Assembly (NCBI GenBank): GCA_021372575.1
Contig: JAJFUE010000147.1
Coordinates: 1-46,052 of the forward strand
Reading direction: 5' to 3'
Length of the DNA: 46,052 nucleotides
DNA from: a bacterium
GTDB lineage: Bacteria; Sumerlaeota; Sumerlaeia; MVZB01
Both the position numbers and the translations under genes were made by a program. Each line of letters begins with the position of its first letter. Position 1 is the stretch's first letter. Positions 25,754 through 34,306 of this stretch are shown here, one piece after another. Under the pieces are notes generated by a model, which saw only the letters and a program-made list of their open reading frames with translations, made no database searches and was not told where the DNA came from.

Positions 25754-26818
25754 ATGGTAGCCCAATTGCCGCGCCCGATGGTTGTTCTGCCGATGGCGTT
25801 GATGCTCTTGCTGGGCTGCGCCCACTCGAAGGACAAATACCCGCCGCCGCCGCTGAAGATCAACGTGACGGCCGAGCTCAACGAGCGCGCGATCAAGCGC
25901 GAGAACATGCTGCGCCAGCTCACATTGGCGCACCCCGAGTCCGGCAGCTACCGCATCGGGCCCAACGACGTGATCGACATCAAGGTGTTCGAGCAGGCCC
26001 GCATGGACGCCTCGGCGCGCGTGGGCGGCAACGGGATGATCAATTTTCCACCGCTCGGCAATCTCCGGGCCGCCGGGCTCACCGAGCGCGAGCTCGAGAA
26101 CAAAATCCAGGACGGCTTGCGCGGCGGATACATCCGGGACCCGCACGTGACGGTGTTCACGCGCGAGATCCAGGCGCGCATGTACGGCATCATCGGCGCG
26201 GTCAACCTCGCCGGGCAGTATTCGAGCTTCGGCCGCATGCACCTGGCCGACCTGATCTCGAAGGCGGGCGGACTCAAGCCGGAGGCGGGCGAAGTCGCCT
26301 ACGTGATCCGGTTCCAGCAGCCGGCCGGCGAGGATGAGGATTCCTCCGAGACGATCAAGGTCGATCTGGACGGGCTGCTCGTGCGCGGCGACCGGCAGTG
26401 GAACATCCCGCTCGAGGCGAGCGACCTCGTCAACATCCCGACCGCCGGCACGGTGTTCATCACCGGGCTTGGGATCCAGAAGCCCGGCACCTACCCGCTC
26501 GTCAACCGCATGACGCTCCAGCAGCTCGTCGATCTGGCCGAGGGGCTCAAGTTCGAGGGCGACCGGCGCATCCTGCTCGTGCGCACGAGCGAGCGCGGCG
26601 AGAAGTCGATCTACAACGTGAATTACAACGAGCTGCGCGCGTCGCGCACGGAGGACATCCAGCTGCGCGCCGGCGACAAGGTGATCGTCGATCGCACGCC
26701 GTTCAAGACCGCGCTGGCCATGACCGGGCGCGCGCTGGCCGCCGTGCTGCGCGTCGTGGTCGGGTTCGACTACAGGTATGAAGTGAACAACAACGACGAA
26801 TCATCGAATGGCGATTAA
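25754..26818 (+). CDS. Outer-membrane polysaccharide export lipoprotein, Wza-like
   Basis: A 354-aa exporter of the OPX family. From the ATG at 25754 (AAGGAAG at 25741-25747) a short lipoprotein signal ends in LLLGC, with Cys22 the lipidation site. The Poly_export domain begins YRIGPNDVIDIKVFEQ and leads to SLBB domains (ARMYGIIGAVNLAGQY; VFITGLGIQKPGTYPLV). An upstream ATG at 25721 would lengthen the n-region. A C-terminal hydrophobic segment (LAMTGRALAAVLRVVVGF) resembles the Wza amphipathic pore helix. It pairs with Wzc to carry polymer across periplasm and outer membrane. Confidence 0.94.
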   Translation: MVAQLPRPMVVLPMALMLLLGCAHSKDKYPPPPLKINVTAELNERAIKRENMLRQLTLAHPESGSYRIGPNDVIDIKVFEQARMDASARVGGNGMINFPPLGNLRAAGLTERELENKIQDGLRGGYIRDPHVTVFTREIQARMYGIIGAVNLAGQYSSFGRMHLADLISKAGGLKPEAGEVAYVIRFQQPAGEDEDSSETIKVDLDGLLVRGDRQWNIPLEASDLVNIPTAGTVFITGLGIQKPGTYPLVNRMTLQQLVDLAEGLKFEGDRRILLVRTSERGEKSIYNVNYNELRASRTEDIQLRAGDKVIVDRTPFKTALAMTGRALAAVLRVVVGFDYRYEVNNNDESSNGD

Positions 26819-26872
26819 TCGAAAGTGGTTCGATTGTTTTTCCACACCCATTCAATTCAAAGGATCTTCGCC

Positions 26873-28645
26873 ATGTCACGGGAATCGCGAATCGGGATCG
26901 ATGTCCGGCATCTGGTTTCGGCGCTGATCGCCTTGATCACGATCGGCAGCGCGAGCGCCTCGACCTGGTACGTGCGGCCGGAGGCTGCCGCCGGCACCTA
27001 CGGCAAGGAAGACGGCACCTCGTATGCGAACGCGTTCAACGGCCTCACGATCGGCGACCGCTCCAAGGGCGGGCTCAAGTGGGGGACCGGCGGGATCAAG
27101 GCCGGCGACACGCTGTACATCTGCGGCAACCACTGGCTTAATATCTCCAAGGCGTCCGACAGCTTTTTCCATGGGCGCATCCCGATCCCGGTGAACGGGA
27201 CCGCGACGGCCCCGATCACGATCCGCATGGACTCGTCGTCGGGAGCCGGCATCATCTGGGGTTATGGGCGCAACACCACACTCTCGGATTCATGGAGCGG
27301 CCCCGATTCCAACGGCGTTTATAACATCAGCCGCGACCTTGGGGCCTACATCGCGCAGGACGTGACGAAAACGAGCGCCGCCGTGTATCTCACGTCGATG
27401 TCAACCACGACGTGGACCGGCAATTACGGGGCGTTCTGCATCAAGAGCGGCAAGACGTACGTCAAGACGACCGACGGCAAAAGCCCGGCCGGGCGGCTCT
27501 ACACGGGCGACATCGCCTACCGGTTCGCGCTGTTCCGCAACTCGTACATCACGTTCAAGAACTGCAATTTCCCGGGGCTGATCATGGACGTCGATCGCGA
27601 CGAGAACGGCGAACTGGACCCGAACCTGCCGCGCAACACGCACATTACGTTCGACGGCTGCGCGTTCCGTTACGGCTCGCAGACGTTCTTCCGGCTTTAT
27701 GACGGCGACAACAACTGGATCTTCAGGAACTGCCTGTTCGAATACGCGCCGGACGCGATCGGCACGTACGGCACGCTGGGCGGCGTCGGCTCGAGCTACA
27801 TGCTGGTCACCGGCTGCACGTTCCAGCACCTGGGCGTCGGGATCTTCCCGCATCAGGACGCGCACGGGCTCGGCATCCGGCGCGGCGTCGGCAACACTTA
27901 CGAACACAACACGTTCATCGACACCGGTTCGGCGATCGAGTTCTGGACGTCGGTCGGCGCGCCCATGCGCGACATGACCGTCCGCTACAACTTCATCAAG
28001 GACATCCGGCGGAAACTGCGCACCGAGGGGGGCGGCATCGTCATTTCCGGCGACAACCCGGTCACCGGCACGACGACGATCGGCGAGCGGACGGGATTCG
28101 TGATTTACAGCAACGTCATCGTCAACTGCGACGGCGCCGGCATCAGCAGCAACAACGAGGACACCGTGACGGTCGTCAACAACGTCATGTCGAATTGCGG
28201 CATCGGCGTGCGCTTCGAGGTTTTGCGCTCGCCGGTCAAGGCCGTCTTTAAGAACAATATTATTTATAATCCCAGGCAACTGTTCGTTTCCGTCTCGGGC
28301 ATCGGCAAGCCGACGCTGAGCTGGGATTATAACGTTTATTATTCCAAGACCGGCAATCCGCTTGATGTCTGGAAACCTTACGGTGATTTCAACGGCTGGC
28401 GCCAGGAGATGGTCGTCGATCCGCACTCCTGCGAGGCGGACCCGATGATGACAAGCACATCGCCGGCGACGGATACCGATTGCAAGCCGAAGATCGGCTC
28501 GTGCGCGATCGATTCCGGCATCTATGTCGGAATCCAGAAGGATTATCTGGGCAAGCCCATCCCGCAGGGCGCTTCGGCCGACATCGGTGCGTTCGAGGAC
28601 GCCAATCCCAAGAACGGCGCACTCGGGTGGGGCGGTTACCGGTAA
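26873..28645 (+). CDS. Secreted right-handed parallel beta-helix protein (paralogue 1)
   Basis: A 590-aa protein with a signal peptide (HLVSALIALITIGSASAS) and mature start TWYVRPEA. Many short Asn/Gly-rich coils (NCNFPGLI, GCAFRYG, NCLFEYAP, GCTFQHLG, NTFIDTGSAIEF, NVIVNCDGAGISSNN) indicate a pectate-lyase-like right-handed beta-helix. Such proteins in exopolysaccharide operons are lyases, epimerases or polymer-binding proteins; the catalytic residues cannot be assigned. AAAGGA precedes ATG 26873. It is a close paralogue of the minus-strand gene at 30714-32489. Confidence 0.85.
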   Translation: MSRESRIGIDVRHLVSALIALITIGSASASTWYVRPEAAAGTYGKEDGTSYANAFNGLTIGDRSKGGLKWGTGGIKAGDTLYICGNHWLNISKASDSFFHGRIPIPVNGTATAPITIRMDSSSGAGIIWGYGRNTTLSDSWSGPDSNGVYNISRDLGAYIAQDVTKTSAAVYLTSMSTTTWTGNYGAFCIKSGKTYVKTTDGKSPAGRLYTGDIAYRFALFRNSYITFKNCNFPGLIMDVDRDENGELDPNLPRNTHITFDGCAFRYGSQTFFRLYDGDNNWIFRNCLFEYAPDAIGTYGTLGGVGSSYMLVTGCTFQHLGVGIFPHQDAHGLGIRRGVGNTYEHNTFIDTGSAIEFWTSVGAPMRDMTVRYNFIKDIRRKLRTEGGGIVISGDNPVTGTTTIGERTGFVIYSNVIVNCDGAGISSNNEDTVTVVNNVMSNCGIGVRFEVLRSPVKAVFKNNIIYNPRQLFVSVSGIGKPTLSWDYNVYYSKTGNPLDVWKPYGDFNGWRQEMVVDPHSCEADPMMTSTSPATDTDCKPKIGSCAIDSGIYVGIQKDYLGKPIPQGASADIGAFEDANPKNGALGWGGYR

Positions 28646-28708
28646 TTCAAGCCAGGGTGCAGTCCGGGCGGTGGCAAGGGTCAACCCCGCGTCGCGCTCA
28701 TGGTCATG

Positions 28709-28786
28709 TTCGTGCTCGTGCTCGTAATCGTAATCGAGAATTAACAATCCAAAGGCGAGTCCCTCGCCCGCGCTACTCCATTGCCA
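28709..28786. repeat. GATTAC/GAGCAC array (copy g) with core remnant
   Basis: Inverted orientation: GTGCTC x2 then GTAATC x2, 64 bases after the beta-helix stop. GTCCCTCGCCCGCGCTACTC (28760-28779) is a copy of the core also found near 8811, 34230 and 44275. The rest of 28646-28819 holds no gene. Confidence 0.85.
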
Positions 28787-28819
28787 TCCATCTTTGCAGA
28801 CATCAAAAGCAGTTACGCC

Positions 28820-30325
28820 ATGATGAAACCCGATTATCTCACCAGCCCAACGGTCTGGACGATCCTGTCCGGCTGTTTTTTGCTCACGCTGCTGATGACG
28901 CCGCTCATCATGCGGTTCGCGCCGCGCATCGGCGCGGTCGATCACGGCGGCCACCGCTGCGTTTATCAAGGCAAGCCGATGCCGCTCCTGGGCGGCCTTG
29001 CGATCGCCGTGCCGTTCGTGATGATCTGCCTGCTGGGCGCGGTCAAGATCAGCTTCATGTTCGGAACGATCAAGCACCACCGCGCGGGGCTGATCGCGCT
29101 GGCCGTCGGCTGCGCCGGGATTTGCATCCTCGGCGTGATCGACGACATGAAGGGCCTCGGCGCGCGGGCCAAATTCATCGTGCAGATCGCGCTTGCCTGG
29201 CTGGCGCTGGCCGCAGGCTACAGCATCAACGCGCTCGACCTGCCGTTTGTCGGCCACGTTCCGTTGGGGCCGGTCGCCGGAGCGGCGCTCACCATCCTGT
29301 GGATCGTCGGCCTGACGAACGCCTACAACCTGATGGACGGCATTGACGGTCTTTCGGCGGGCCTTGCGCTGATCGCGGCGGCGGGGCTCGCGTCGATTTC
29401 GTTGTTGAATGGCTCGACGTTCCCGGCCCTGATGTGCATCGCGCTCGTCGGGAGCCTGTCCGCGTTCCTGCTGTTCAATTTCCACCCGGCGCGCATTTTC
29501 CTCGGCGACACCGGCAGCATGTTCCTGGGATTTGCGCTGGCGAACATCACGCTCATGGGTTCGCTCAAGACCACCGGCGCGGTGATGTTCCTCGCGCCGG
29601 TGCTTGTGATGGGGCTGCCGATCATGGACACACTCAGCTCAATGCTGCGCCGCTACCTGCGCGGCCGGCCGCTGTTCTATGGCGACCAGGGGCACATCCA
29701 CCACCGCCTGCTCAAGCGCGGGTATTCGCAGCGCGAAGTGGCGCTCACGTTTTATGCGATCGCGGCGTTGATGACCGTTTCGGCCGTCGTGGGGTGGGCT
29801 TTCCCGAAGGATTCGGCAATCAAATGGCTCGCATATGCCAGTTACGCGCTGGCCGCCGCGGGGGTCATCTGGATCGCGGGCTTGTGGCCGACGATGCTCG
29901 TGCAGATGGTCGGCGCGCGCAAGCGCAACCTGCTGCTCAACGCGTTCTCGCGTTACGCGGCGTTGAGCCTCGACATCCTGCCGCGTGAAGGTTCGGCCAA
30001 CACCGACAATATCCTTCTCATCCTGTGCCGCGAGCTGCACCTGAAATTCATTCAGGTCGCCGACGGTAGCGCGCGCAAGATCGTCTCGTTCGGTGAGCAA
30101 TCTTGCGGGTCCGATCAGGTTGCCCGGATCCAGGTCCACAACGCGGGCCACCAGCAGTTCGAGTTGAGCTATCAGACGGAGGCCCCGGTTGACGAGCAGG
30201 CGCGCGCCGACATTGAATCGTGCCTTGCGATGATATTCGAGAACGCGCACTTCGGTTCCGCGCCCGCGCCCAAGCCGAGACCCAAGCGCCACCGGCCACG
30301 GTTCGAGCCGCGAACGACGTTGTGA
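28820..30325 (+). CDS. WecA/MraY-type polyprenyl-phosphate sugar-1-phosphate transferase with C-terminal extension
   Basis: A polytopic membrane enzyme (501 aa) that starts glycan synthesis by moving a sugar-1-phosphate, typically GlcNAc-1-P, to undecaprenyl phosphate. Motifs are LGVIDDMKG (Asp pair about 107), NAYNLMDGIDGL (about 168), FLGDTGSMFLG (about 227) and HIHHRLLKRG (about 293). Beyond the last helices lies a soluble tail of about 120 residues (from about 380) ending in a Pro/Lys/Arg-rich stretch, not present in E. coli WecA; tails of this kind are seen in some homologues, function unknown. ATG 28820 is taken; a TTG at 28781 would read through repeat. Confidence 0.94.
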   Translation: MMKPDYLTSPTVWTILSGCFLLTLLMTPLIMRFAPRIGAVDHGGHRCVYQGKPMPLLGGLAIAVPFVMICLLGAVKISFMFGTIKHHRAGLIALAVGCAGICILGVIDDMKGLGARAKFIVQIALAWLALAAGYSINALDLPFVGHVPLGPVAGAALTILWIVGLTNAYNLMDGIDGLSAGLALIAAAGLASISLLNGSTFPALMCIALVGSLSAFLLFNFHPARIFLGDTGSMFLGFALANITLMGSLKTTGAVMFLAPVLVMGLPIMDTLSSMLRRYLRGRPLFYGDQGHIHHRLLKRGYSQREVALTFYAIAALMTVSAVVGWAFPKDSAIKWLAYASYALAAAGVIWIAGLWPTMLVQMVGARKRNLLLNAFSRYAALSLDILPREGSANTDNILLILCRELHLKFIQVADGSARKIVSFGEQSCGSDQVARIQVHNAGHQQFELSYQTEAPVDEQARADIESCLAMIFENAHFGSAPAPKPRPKRHRPRFEPRTTL

Positions 30326-30418
30326 AACGCGATGGGACCGATATAAAAGCAGACTGATGCTCGATGTGTTTAGCGCATCGGCATCGGATTTACCGCACAT
30401 ATGTTGAGATGTGCACGC

Positions 30419-30625
30419 TGAAAGCGTAGCAAGAAAACAGCCTGGGGCAAAGCGAAGCGACGCCCCAGGTCAGGTCGCGGAAATTGCCTGAGCTCTGAAA
30501 GAGCGCAAGAAGTCCGTTTGTTTCTTTCGCGCTTTCAGCGCTCTCGCAATGTTCGTGGCATTCTTCCTGGGGCGTCGCTTCGCTTTGCCTCAGGCTGTAT
30601 TCTTTCGCGCCTTCGGCGCTCTGGT
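30419..30625. repeat. Nested long inverted repeats downstream of the WecA-like gene
   Basis: CAGCCTGGGG..CGCCCCAGG (about 30439-30470) is inverted at about 30568-30599 over 32 bases with one mismatch. Each arm is itself palindromic (CCTGGGGC/GCCCCAGG). Inside lies a second inverted pair based on GCTCTGAAAGAGCGCAAGAA and TTCTTTCGCGCTTTCAGCGC, and outside a third, weaker one. The gap 30326-30713 contains no gene. It lies between convergent genes and could act as a bidirectional terminator or BIME-like element. Confidence 0.85.
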
Positions 30626-30713
30626 TGACGCAGCGTTCGTTTACAACCAGCAAGCCTTTAAACGCATATCCGGCGCTTGCCAACGTATTCGAACGTTTCA
30701 CGAACTCGGGCGC

Positions 30714-32489
30714 TTACTCGTACTTGGTCCAGTTTTGGGCCGCGTTCTTCGTCGGGGTGACGTTGATCGTGGCGCCGTATTCGTAAGCTCCGATGTCGGG
30801 TCCATTTCCGTACGGCACCGCGCCGCCCGCGAAGTCGAGCGCGATGCCCACCGCAACGCCGCTGTCGATCGCTCGCGATGTCTCCTGCGGCATGCAATCG
30901 GCGGCCTTGGCCGGAGTCGATGAGACGAGTTTGGGATCGGTCCACAGCGAATGGGAATCGACGCCCATGGCGGATTTCCAGCCGCCGAACGATCCCCACG
31001 ACCCCCACAGGCTCGAGCTGTTGCTGGCCGCGTAGTAAATGTTGTAATCCCAATTCAGCTTGCTGCCGGTGCCGTTGCATACGATGAAAGCCGTCTTGGG
31101 ATTCAGGATGATGTTGTTCTTGACGGTGGCCTGCACCGTTCCGGAATTGACCTTCGTCCGGATGCCGGTGGCGCAGCCCACGATGACGTTGTTGTTGAGC
31201 GTGATGGGATCGGGATTGTTGCTGCTGATGCCCGCGCCCTGCGCGCCCACGACGATGTTGCTGTAGATGTTGAAACCGGTGCGCTCGCCGAGCGTGTCGC
31301 CGTTGTCGCCCGAGATCGTGATGCCGTTGCCCTCGGTGACGGACTTGATCTTGGGGTTGTTGATGTAGTTGTAGCGGACGGTCATGTTGCGCATCGGGTT
31401 GCCGACCGACGTCCAGAACTCGATCGCCGTGCCGGTGTCGTCAAACGAGTTGTGCTCGAAGACGTGGCCCAGCCCGCGCTGGATGCCGATGCCGTGCGCG
31501 TCCTGGTGCGGGAACATCAACACGCCGAGGTGGCGGAACGTGCTGCCCGCCACGTGCATGTAGCTCGAGCCGACGCCGCCCATGCGCCCGTAGGTGTAGA
31601 TGGCGTTGGGCGCGTATTCGAACAGGCAGTTGTTGAAATCCCAGTAGTCGTTGCCGTCGAACATGACGAAGAACGTGTCCGTGCCGTAGCGGAACTGGCA
31701 GCCGTCGAACTTGATGTGGTTGCTGCGCGGCAGGGTGGTGATGAGCTCGCCGTTTTCGTCGCGGTCGATGTCGGTCAAAAATCCGGGGAAGCCGATGTTC
31801 TTGAAATTGATGTACTGGTTGCGGAGGAACCACAGGCGATACGCGATGTCGCCGGTGTAGAGGCGGCCGGCCGGGCTTTTGCCGTCGGTCGTCTTGACGT
31901 AGGTGACGCCGTTCACGCGGCTGAACGCGCCGTAATTGCCGGTCCACGTCGTCGCGGACAACTCGGTCAGGTAGAAGGTGCCCTTGCCGGCGATCGTGAT
32001 GTCCTGCGCGATGAACTGGCCGAGGTCGCGGTTGATTTTATAGACGCCGTTCGAATCGGGCCCGGTCCACGAGTCGCTGAGCGTGGTGTTGCGGCCGTAG
32101 CCCCAGACCGTTCCCTTGTCGGCGGAGTAGTCGCCGCGGATCGTGATCGGGGAGTTGGCCGTGCCGTTGACGGGGAAAGCAATGCGGCCGTGCCAGAAGC
32201 TGTCGGCGACCTTGGAAATTTTGAGCCAGTGATTGCCGCAGATGTAGAGCGTGTCGCCGGCCTTGATGCCGCCGCTGCCCCAGACGGGGCCGCCCTTGGA
32301 ACGGTCGCCGATCGTCAGGCCGTTGAACGCATTTGCATACGAGGTGCCGTTTTCGGAGCCGTAAGTCCCCGTCGGCGCCTCCGGCCGCACGTACCAAGTC
32401 GCCGCGAAGGATGAGGAGGCAGTCCAAGCCAAGGCCGCACTCACCAGAAAACCCAGCATGGTGAATGAGCGGAGGTTGATTCGATGCAC
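30714..32489 (-). CDS. Secreted right-handed parallel beta-helix protein (paralogue 2)
   Basis: A 591-aa secreted beta-helix protein, roughly 60-65 percent identical by eye to the one at 26873, including GTSYANAFNGLTIGDRSKGG, DTLYICGNHWL and VKTTDGKSPAGRLYTGDIAY. The GTG at 32489 (AAGGA at 7 bases) gives a standard signal peptide, MHRINLRSF then LGFLVSAALAWTASSSFA, and a length matching the paralogue. ATG 32459 and ATG 32612 are alternatives. It is transcribed against the operon, so the two copies form an inverted pair around the WecA-like gene. The likely substrate is the exported polysaccharide (inferred). Confidence 0.85.
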   Translation of the reverse strand: MHRINLRSFTMLGFLVSAALAWTASSSFAATWYVRPEAPTGTYGSENGTSYANAFNGLTIGDRSKGGPVWGSGGIKAGDTLYICGNHWLKISKVADSFWHGRIAFPVNGTANSPITIRGDYSADKGTVWGYGRNTTLSDSWTGPDSNGVYKINRDLGQFIAQDITIAGKGTFYLTELSATTWTGNYGAFSRVNGVTYVKTTDGKSPAGRLYTGDIAYRLWFLRNQYINFKNIGFPGFLTDIDRDENGELITTLPRSNHIKFDGCQFRYGTDTFFVMFDGNDYWDFNNCLFEYAPNAIYTYGRMGGVGSSYMHVAGSTFRHLGVLMFPHQDAHGIGIQRGLGHVFEHNSFDDTGTAIEFWTSVGNPMRNMTVRYNYINNPKIKSVTEGNGITISGDNGDTLGERTGFNIYSNIVVGAQGAGISSNNPDPITLNNNVIVGCATGIRTKVNSGTVQATVKNNIILNPKTAFIVCNGTGSKLNWDYNIYYAASNSSSLWGSWGSFGGWKSAMGVDSHSLWTDPKLVSSTPAKAADCMPQETSRAIDSGVAVGIALDFAGGAVPYGNGPDIGAYEYGATINVTPTKNAAQNWTKYE

Positions 32490-32885
32490 GATCGCGTCCT
32501 TGCGAGCGGCGGCGCAGAATTCCAGCGCCGCCTCCCATGTGGTTTCGGGAAGCATCATGCTTCCAAGGGACTTGTGTAGAGATTTACCGATCGCCCCGGC
32601 AGGGCGTTTCACCAGTAAAATGTTTTTTTATTAAATATCCAATTCGAGTGAGGATGCGGACTGGCGCGATTTTACGGCCCGGTCATAACGGCGATCAACC
32701 CTGATTCCTTCGATTCTGAAGGAAGGGTTCGATCAAGACTCGGGAGTTCTACCACGTGAAATCACCTCTGTCACGCTTTATCGACATCAAAACGATAAAA
32801 AAAATTTCTTTTGCCGCGTTTCTTCGGCCATAAGCGGCCATAACCGTCAATCTATCGCGCCTTTCCGGCGCCTGGGACTGTTTCC
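32490..32885. other. Divergent intergenic region between beta-helix protein and Wzy-like gene
   Basis: It contains AT-rich blocks (TTTTTTTATTAAATATC near 32624-32640 and ATCAAAACGATAAAAAAAAT near 32787-32806) suited to promoters in both directions, plus the inverted pair CCTTCGATTC/GAAGGAAGGG (about 32706-32728). No boundary tandem array of the GATTAC type and no gene is seen. Confidence 0.45.
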
Positions 32886-34139
32886 ATGGCATTCGCCGCT
32901 CATCCCGCTTTCGTTCGCTTGCGCCCGAGGGCCTCGGCGATTCCCGCGCTCAGCCGCGCCGAATGGGGGCTGTGGCTGCTGTCGCTGGCGCTTGTCGCGC
33001 GGCTCACGATCCTCAGCCGGCGCCGCTCGCTCGAGGAATTCGCCATCGTCGATCGATTCGCCCTCCTTCAGATTCTGATCATCGCCGCGTCGATCGCGGT
33101 CGTGGTTTTTTCGACGCGCTCCACAGTGTTGTGGCGGCGCATCGCCCACGGCGCCAGCGGCCTGCTGATCGGGTATTACCTGTTCGGCGCGCTGAGCTCG
33201 CTGTGGTCGCCGCAGCCGGCCTACTCGCTTTACCGCTCCATCGAGGCCGTCAGCCAGATCGCGATCATTCACCTGGCGCTTTCGAAGGCACCCGGCTTTC
33301 CCGCCGCCGAGCGCCGCGCGCTCATCGCCGTCCTGGCCAGCATGCTTCTTGGGATGATATCGGTCATCACCACGCTCGGGTTTGAGTTCCGTTTCGATTT
33401 TTGGCACACCAACCAGTACAGCGTGCCGGCGATGCTCGCGTTCACGTATGCATTCGGCGAGCTGTTCGCGGGCCGCCGCTCCGGCAGGCCATTCCTTTAC
33501 GCCGTCGCCGTCGCGGGTTTCATCGGCATGGCGATCGGGACCAGCAGCGCGAGCTTCATCGCCGCGTTCTGCGGCATGATCGTCACCGTCATGCTGAGCA
33601 GGACCCGGCCGCAGCGGTTGTTCGCGATCGTGGCGCTGATCGGCCTGGTCGGCTTGCTCGGCGGCGGCGCGGCCGTGAAGCGGCTCGTGTTCTACGGCAA
33701 ATCCGAGGCCGGCATCGAGCGGCTCAGCGGCCGCGCGTATTTCTGGCAGGGCTACATGAAGACGTTCTCGGAGAGCCCTCTCGTCGGTCAGGGCTTTGCC
33801 GTCTCGGCCCGTATCTCGAGTTTCTGGAGAACCACCAACACGCACAACGCGATTCTGTCCGTGCTGCTCGGGACGGGGCTGGTTGGATTGGCGCTCGCGG
33901 CGCGCGCGGTGCTGCGCTGGGCCGGCGACGGCCTGCGCGCCACGCGGCGGCGACAAAAGGGGAGCGTCGGGTGCGCCGCCGCAATCTCCGCGGGCCTTGT
34001 CAACAGCATGTCCGTCGCGTTTCTCGGCGAGACATGGATGATGAGCTCGTTCTCGTTCGTCTGCATGCTGGCGCTGTTTTCGTTATTTATCGCCACGGAT
34101 ATCTCGCGCCCCGTGACGCTCACGCGGAGGGCTCACTGA
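32886..34139 (+). CDS. O-antigen polymerase/ligase-like membrane protein (Wzy/WaaL)
   Basis: A 417-aa protein with about 10-12 hydrophobic helices and a larger periplasmic loop containing LSGRAYFWQGYMKTF then SPLVGQGFAV and THNAILSVLLGTGLVGLAL, the usual Wzy_C/O-antigen ligase signature. In a Wzx/Wzy-type locus it is the candidate polymerase that joins repeat units at the periplasmic face; ligase function cannot be excluded. ATG 32886 is the first start after the AT-rich intergenic region. Its stop is one base before an inverted GATTAC/GAGCAC array. Confidence 0.87.
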   Translation: MAFAAHPAFVRLRPRASAIPALSRAEWGLWLLSLALVARLTILSRRRSLEEFAIVDRFALLQILIIAASIAVVVFSTRSTVLWRRIAHGASGLLIGYYLFGALSSLWSPQPAYSLYRSIEAVSQIAIIHLALSKAPGFPAAERRALIAVLASMLLGMISVITTLGFEFRFDFWHTNQYSVPAMLAFTYAFGELFAGRRSGRPFLYAVAVAGFIGMAIGTSSASFIAAFCGMIVTVMLSRTRPQRLFAIVALIGLVGLLGGGAAVKRLVFYGKSEAGIERLSGRAYFWQGYMKTFSESPLVGQGFAVSARISSFWRTTNTHNAILSVLLGTGLVGLALAARAVLRWAGDGLRATRRRQKGSVGCAAAISAGLVNSMSVAFLGETWMMSSFSFVCMLALFSLFIATDISRPVTLTRRAH

Positions 34140-34140
34140 A

Positions 34141-34298
34141 TCGTGCTCGTGCTCGTAATCGTAATCGTAATCGAAACCATCCCAAACACAGAAACCCATT
34201 CGATTACGTTTTCTGGATCGAGCATCCATGCAGTAGCCCGAGCGTGAGCGTATCGATTACGATTACGATTACGATTACGAGCACGAGCACGAGCACGA
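34141..34298. repeat. Paired inverted GATTAC/GAGCAC arrays (copies h and i)
   Basis: The left array, starting one base after the stop, is GTGCTC x2 then GTAATC x3 (34141-34173). The right array is GATTAC x4 then GAGCAC x3 (34252-34298), ending 8 bases before the next start. The arms are perfectly complementary over at least 33 bases, with an intervening loop of about 78 bases holding the core ATGCAGTAGCCCGAGCGTGA. Confidence 0.92.
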
Positions 34299-34306
34299 AG
34301 AAAAGC

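Noticed and set aside
18934-34298. GATTAC/GAGCAC arrays as CRISPR repeats
   Set aside because: Units are 6 bases, contiguous, with no spacers, and no cas gene is present.
33401-34306. A 704-aa protein with the GT4 as its C-terminal half
   Set aside because: The upstream part is a shadow of the Wzy-like gene followed by translated repeats; the GT4 family start is at 34307.
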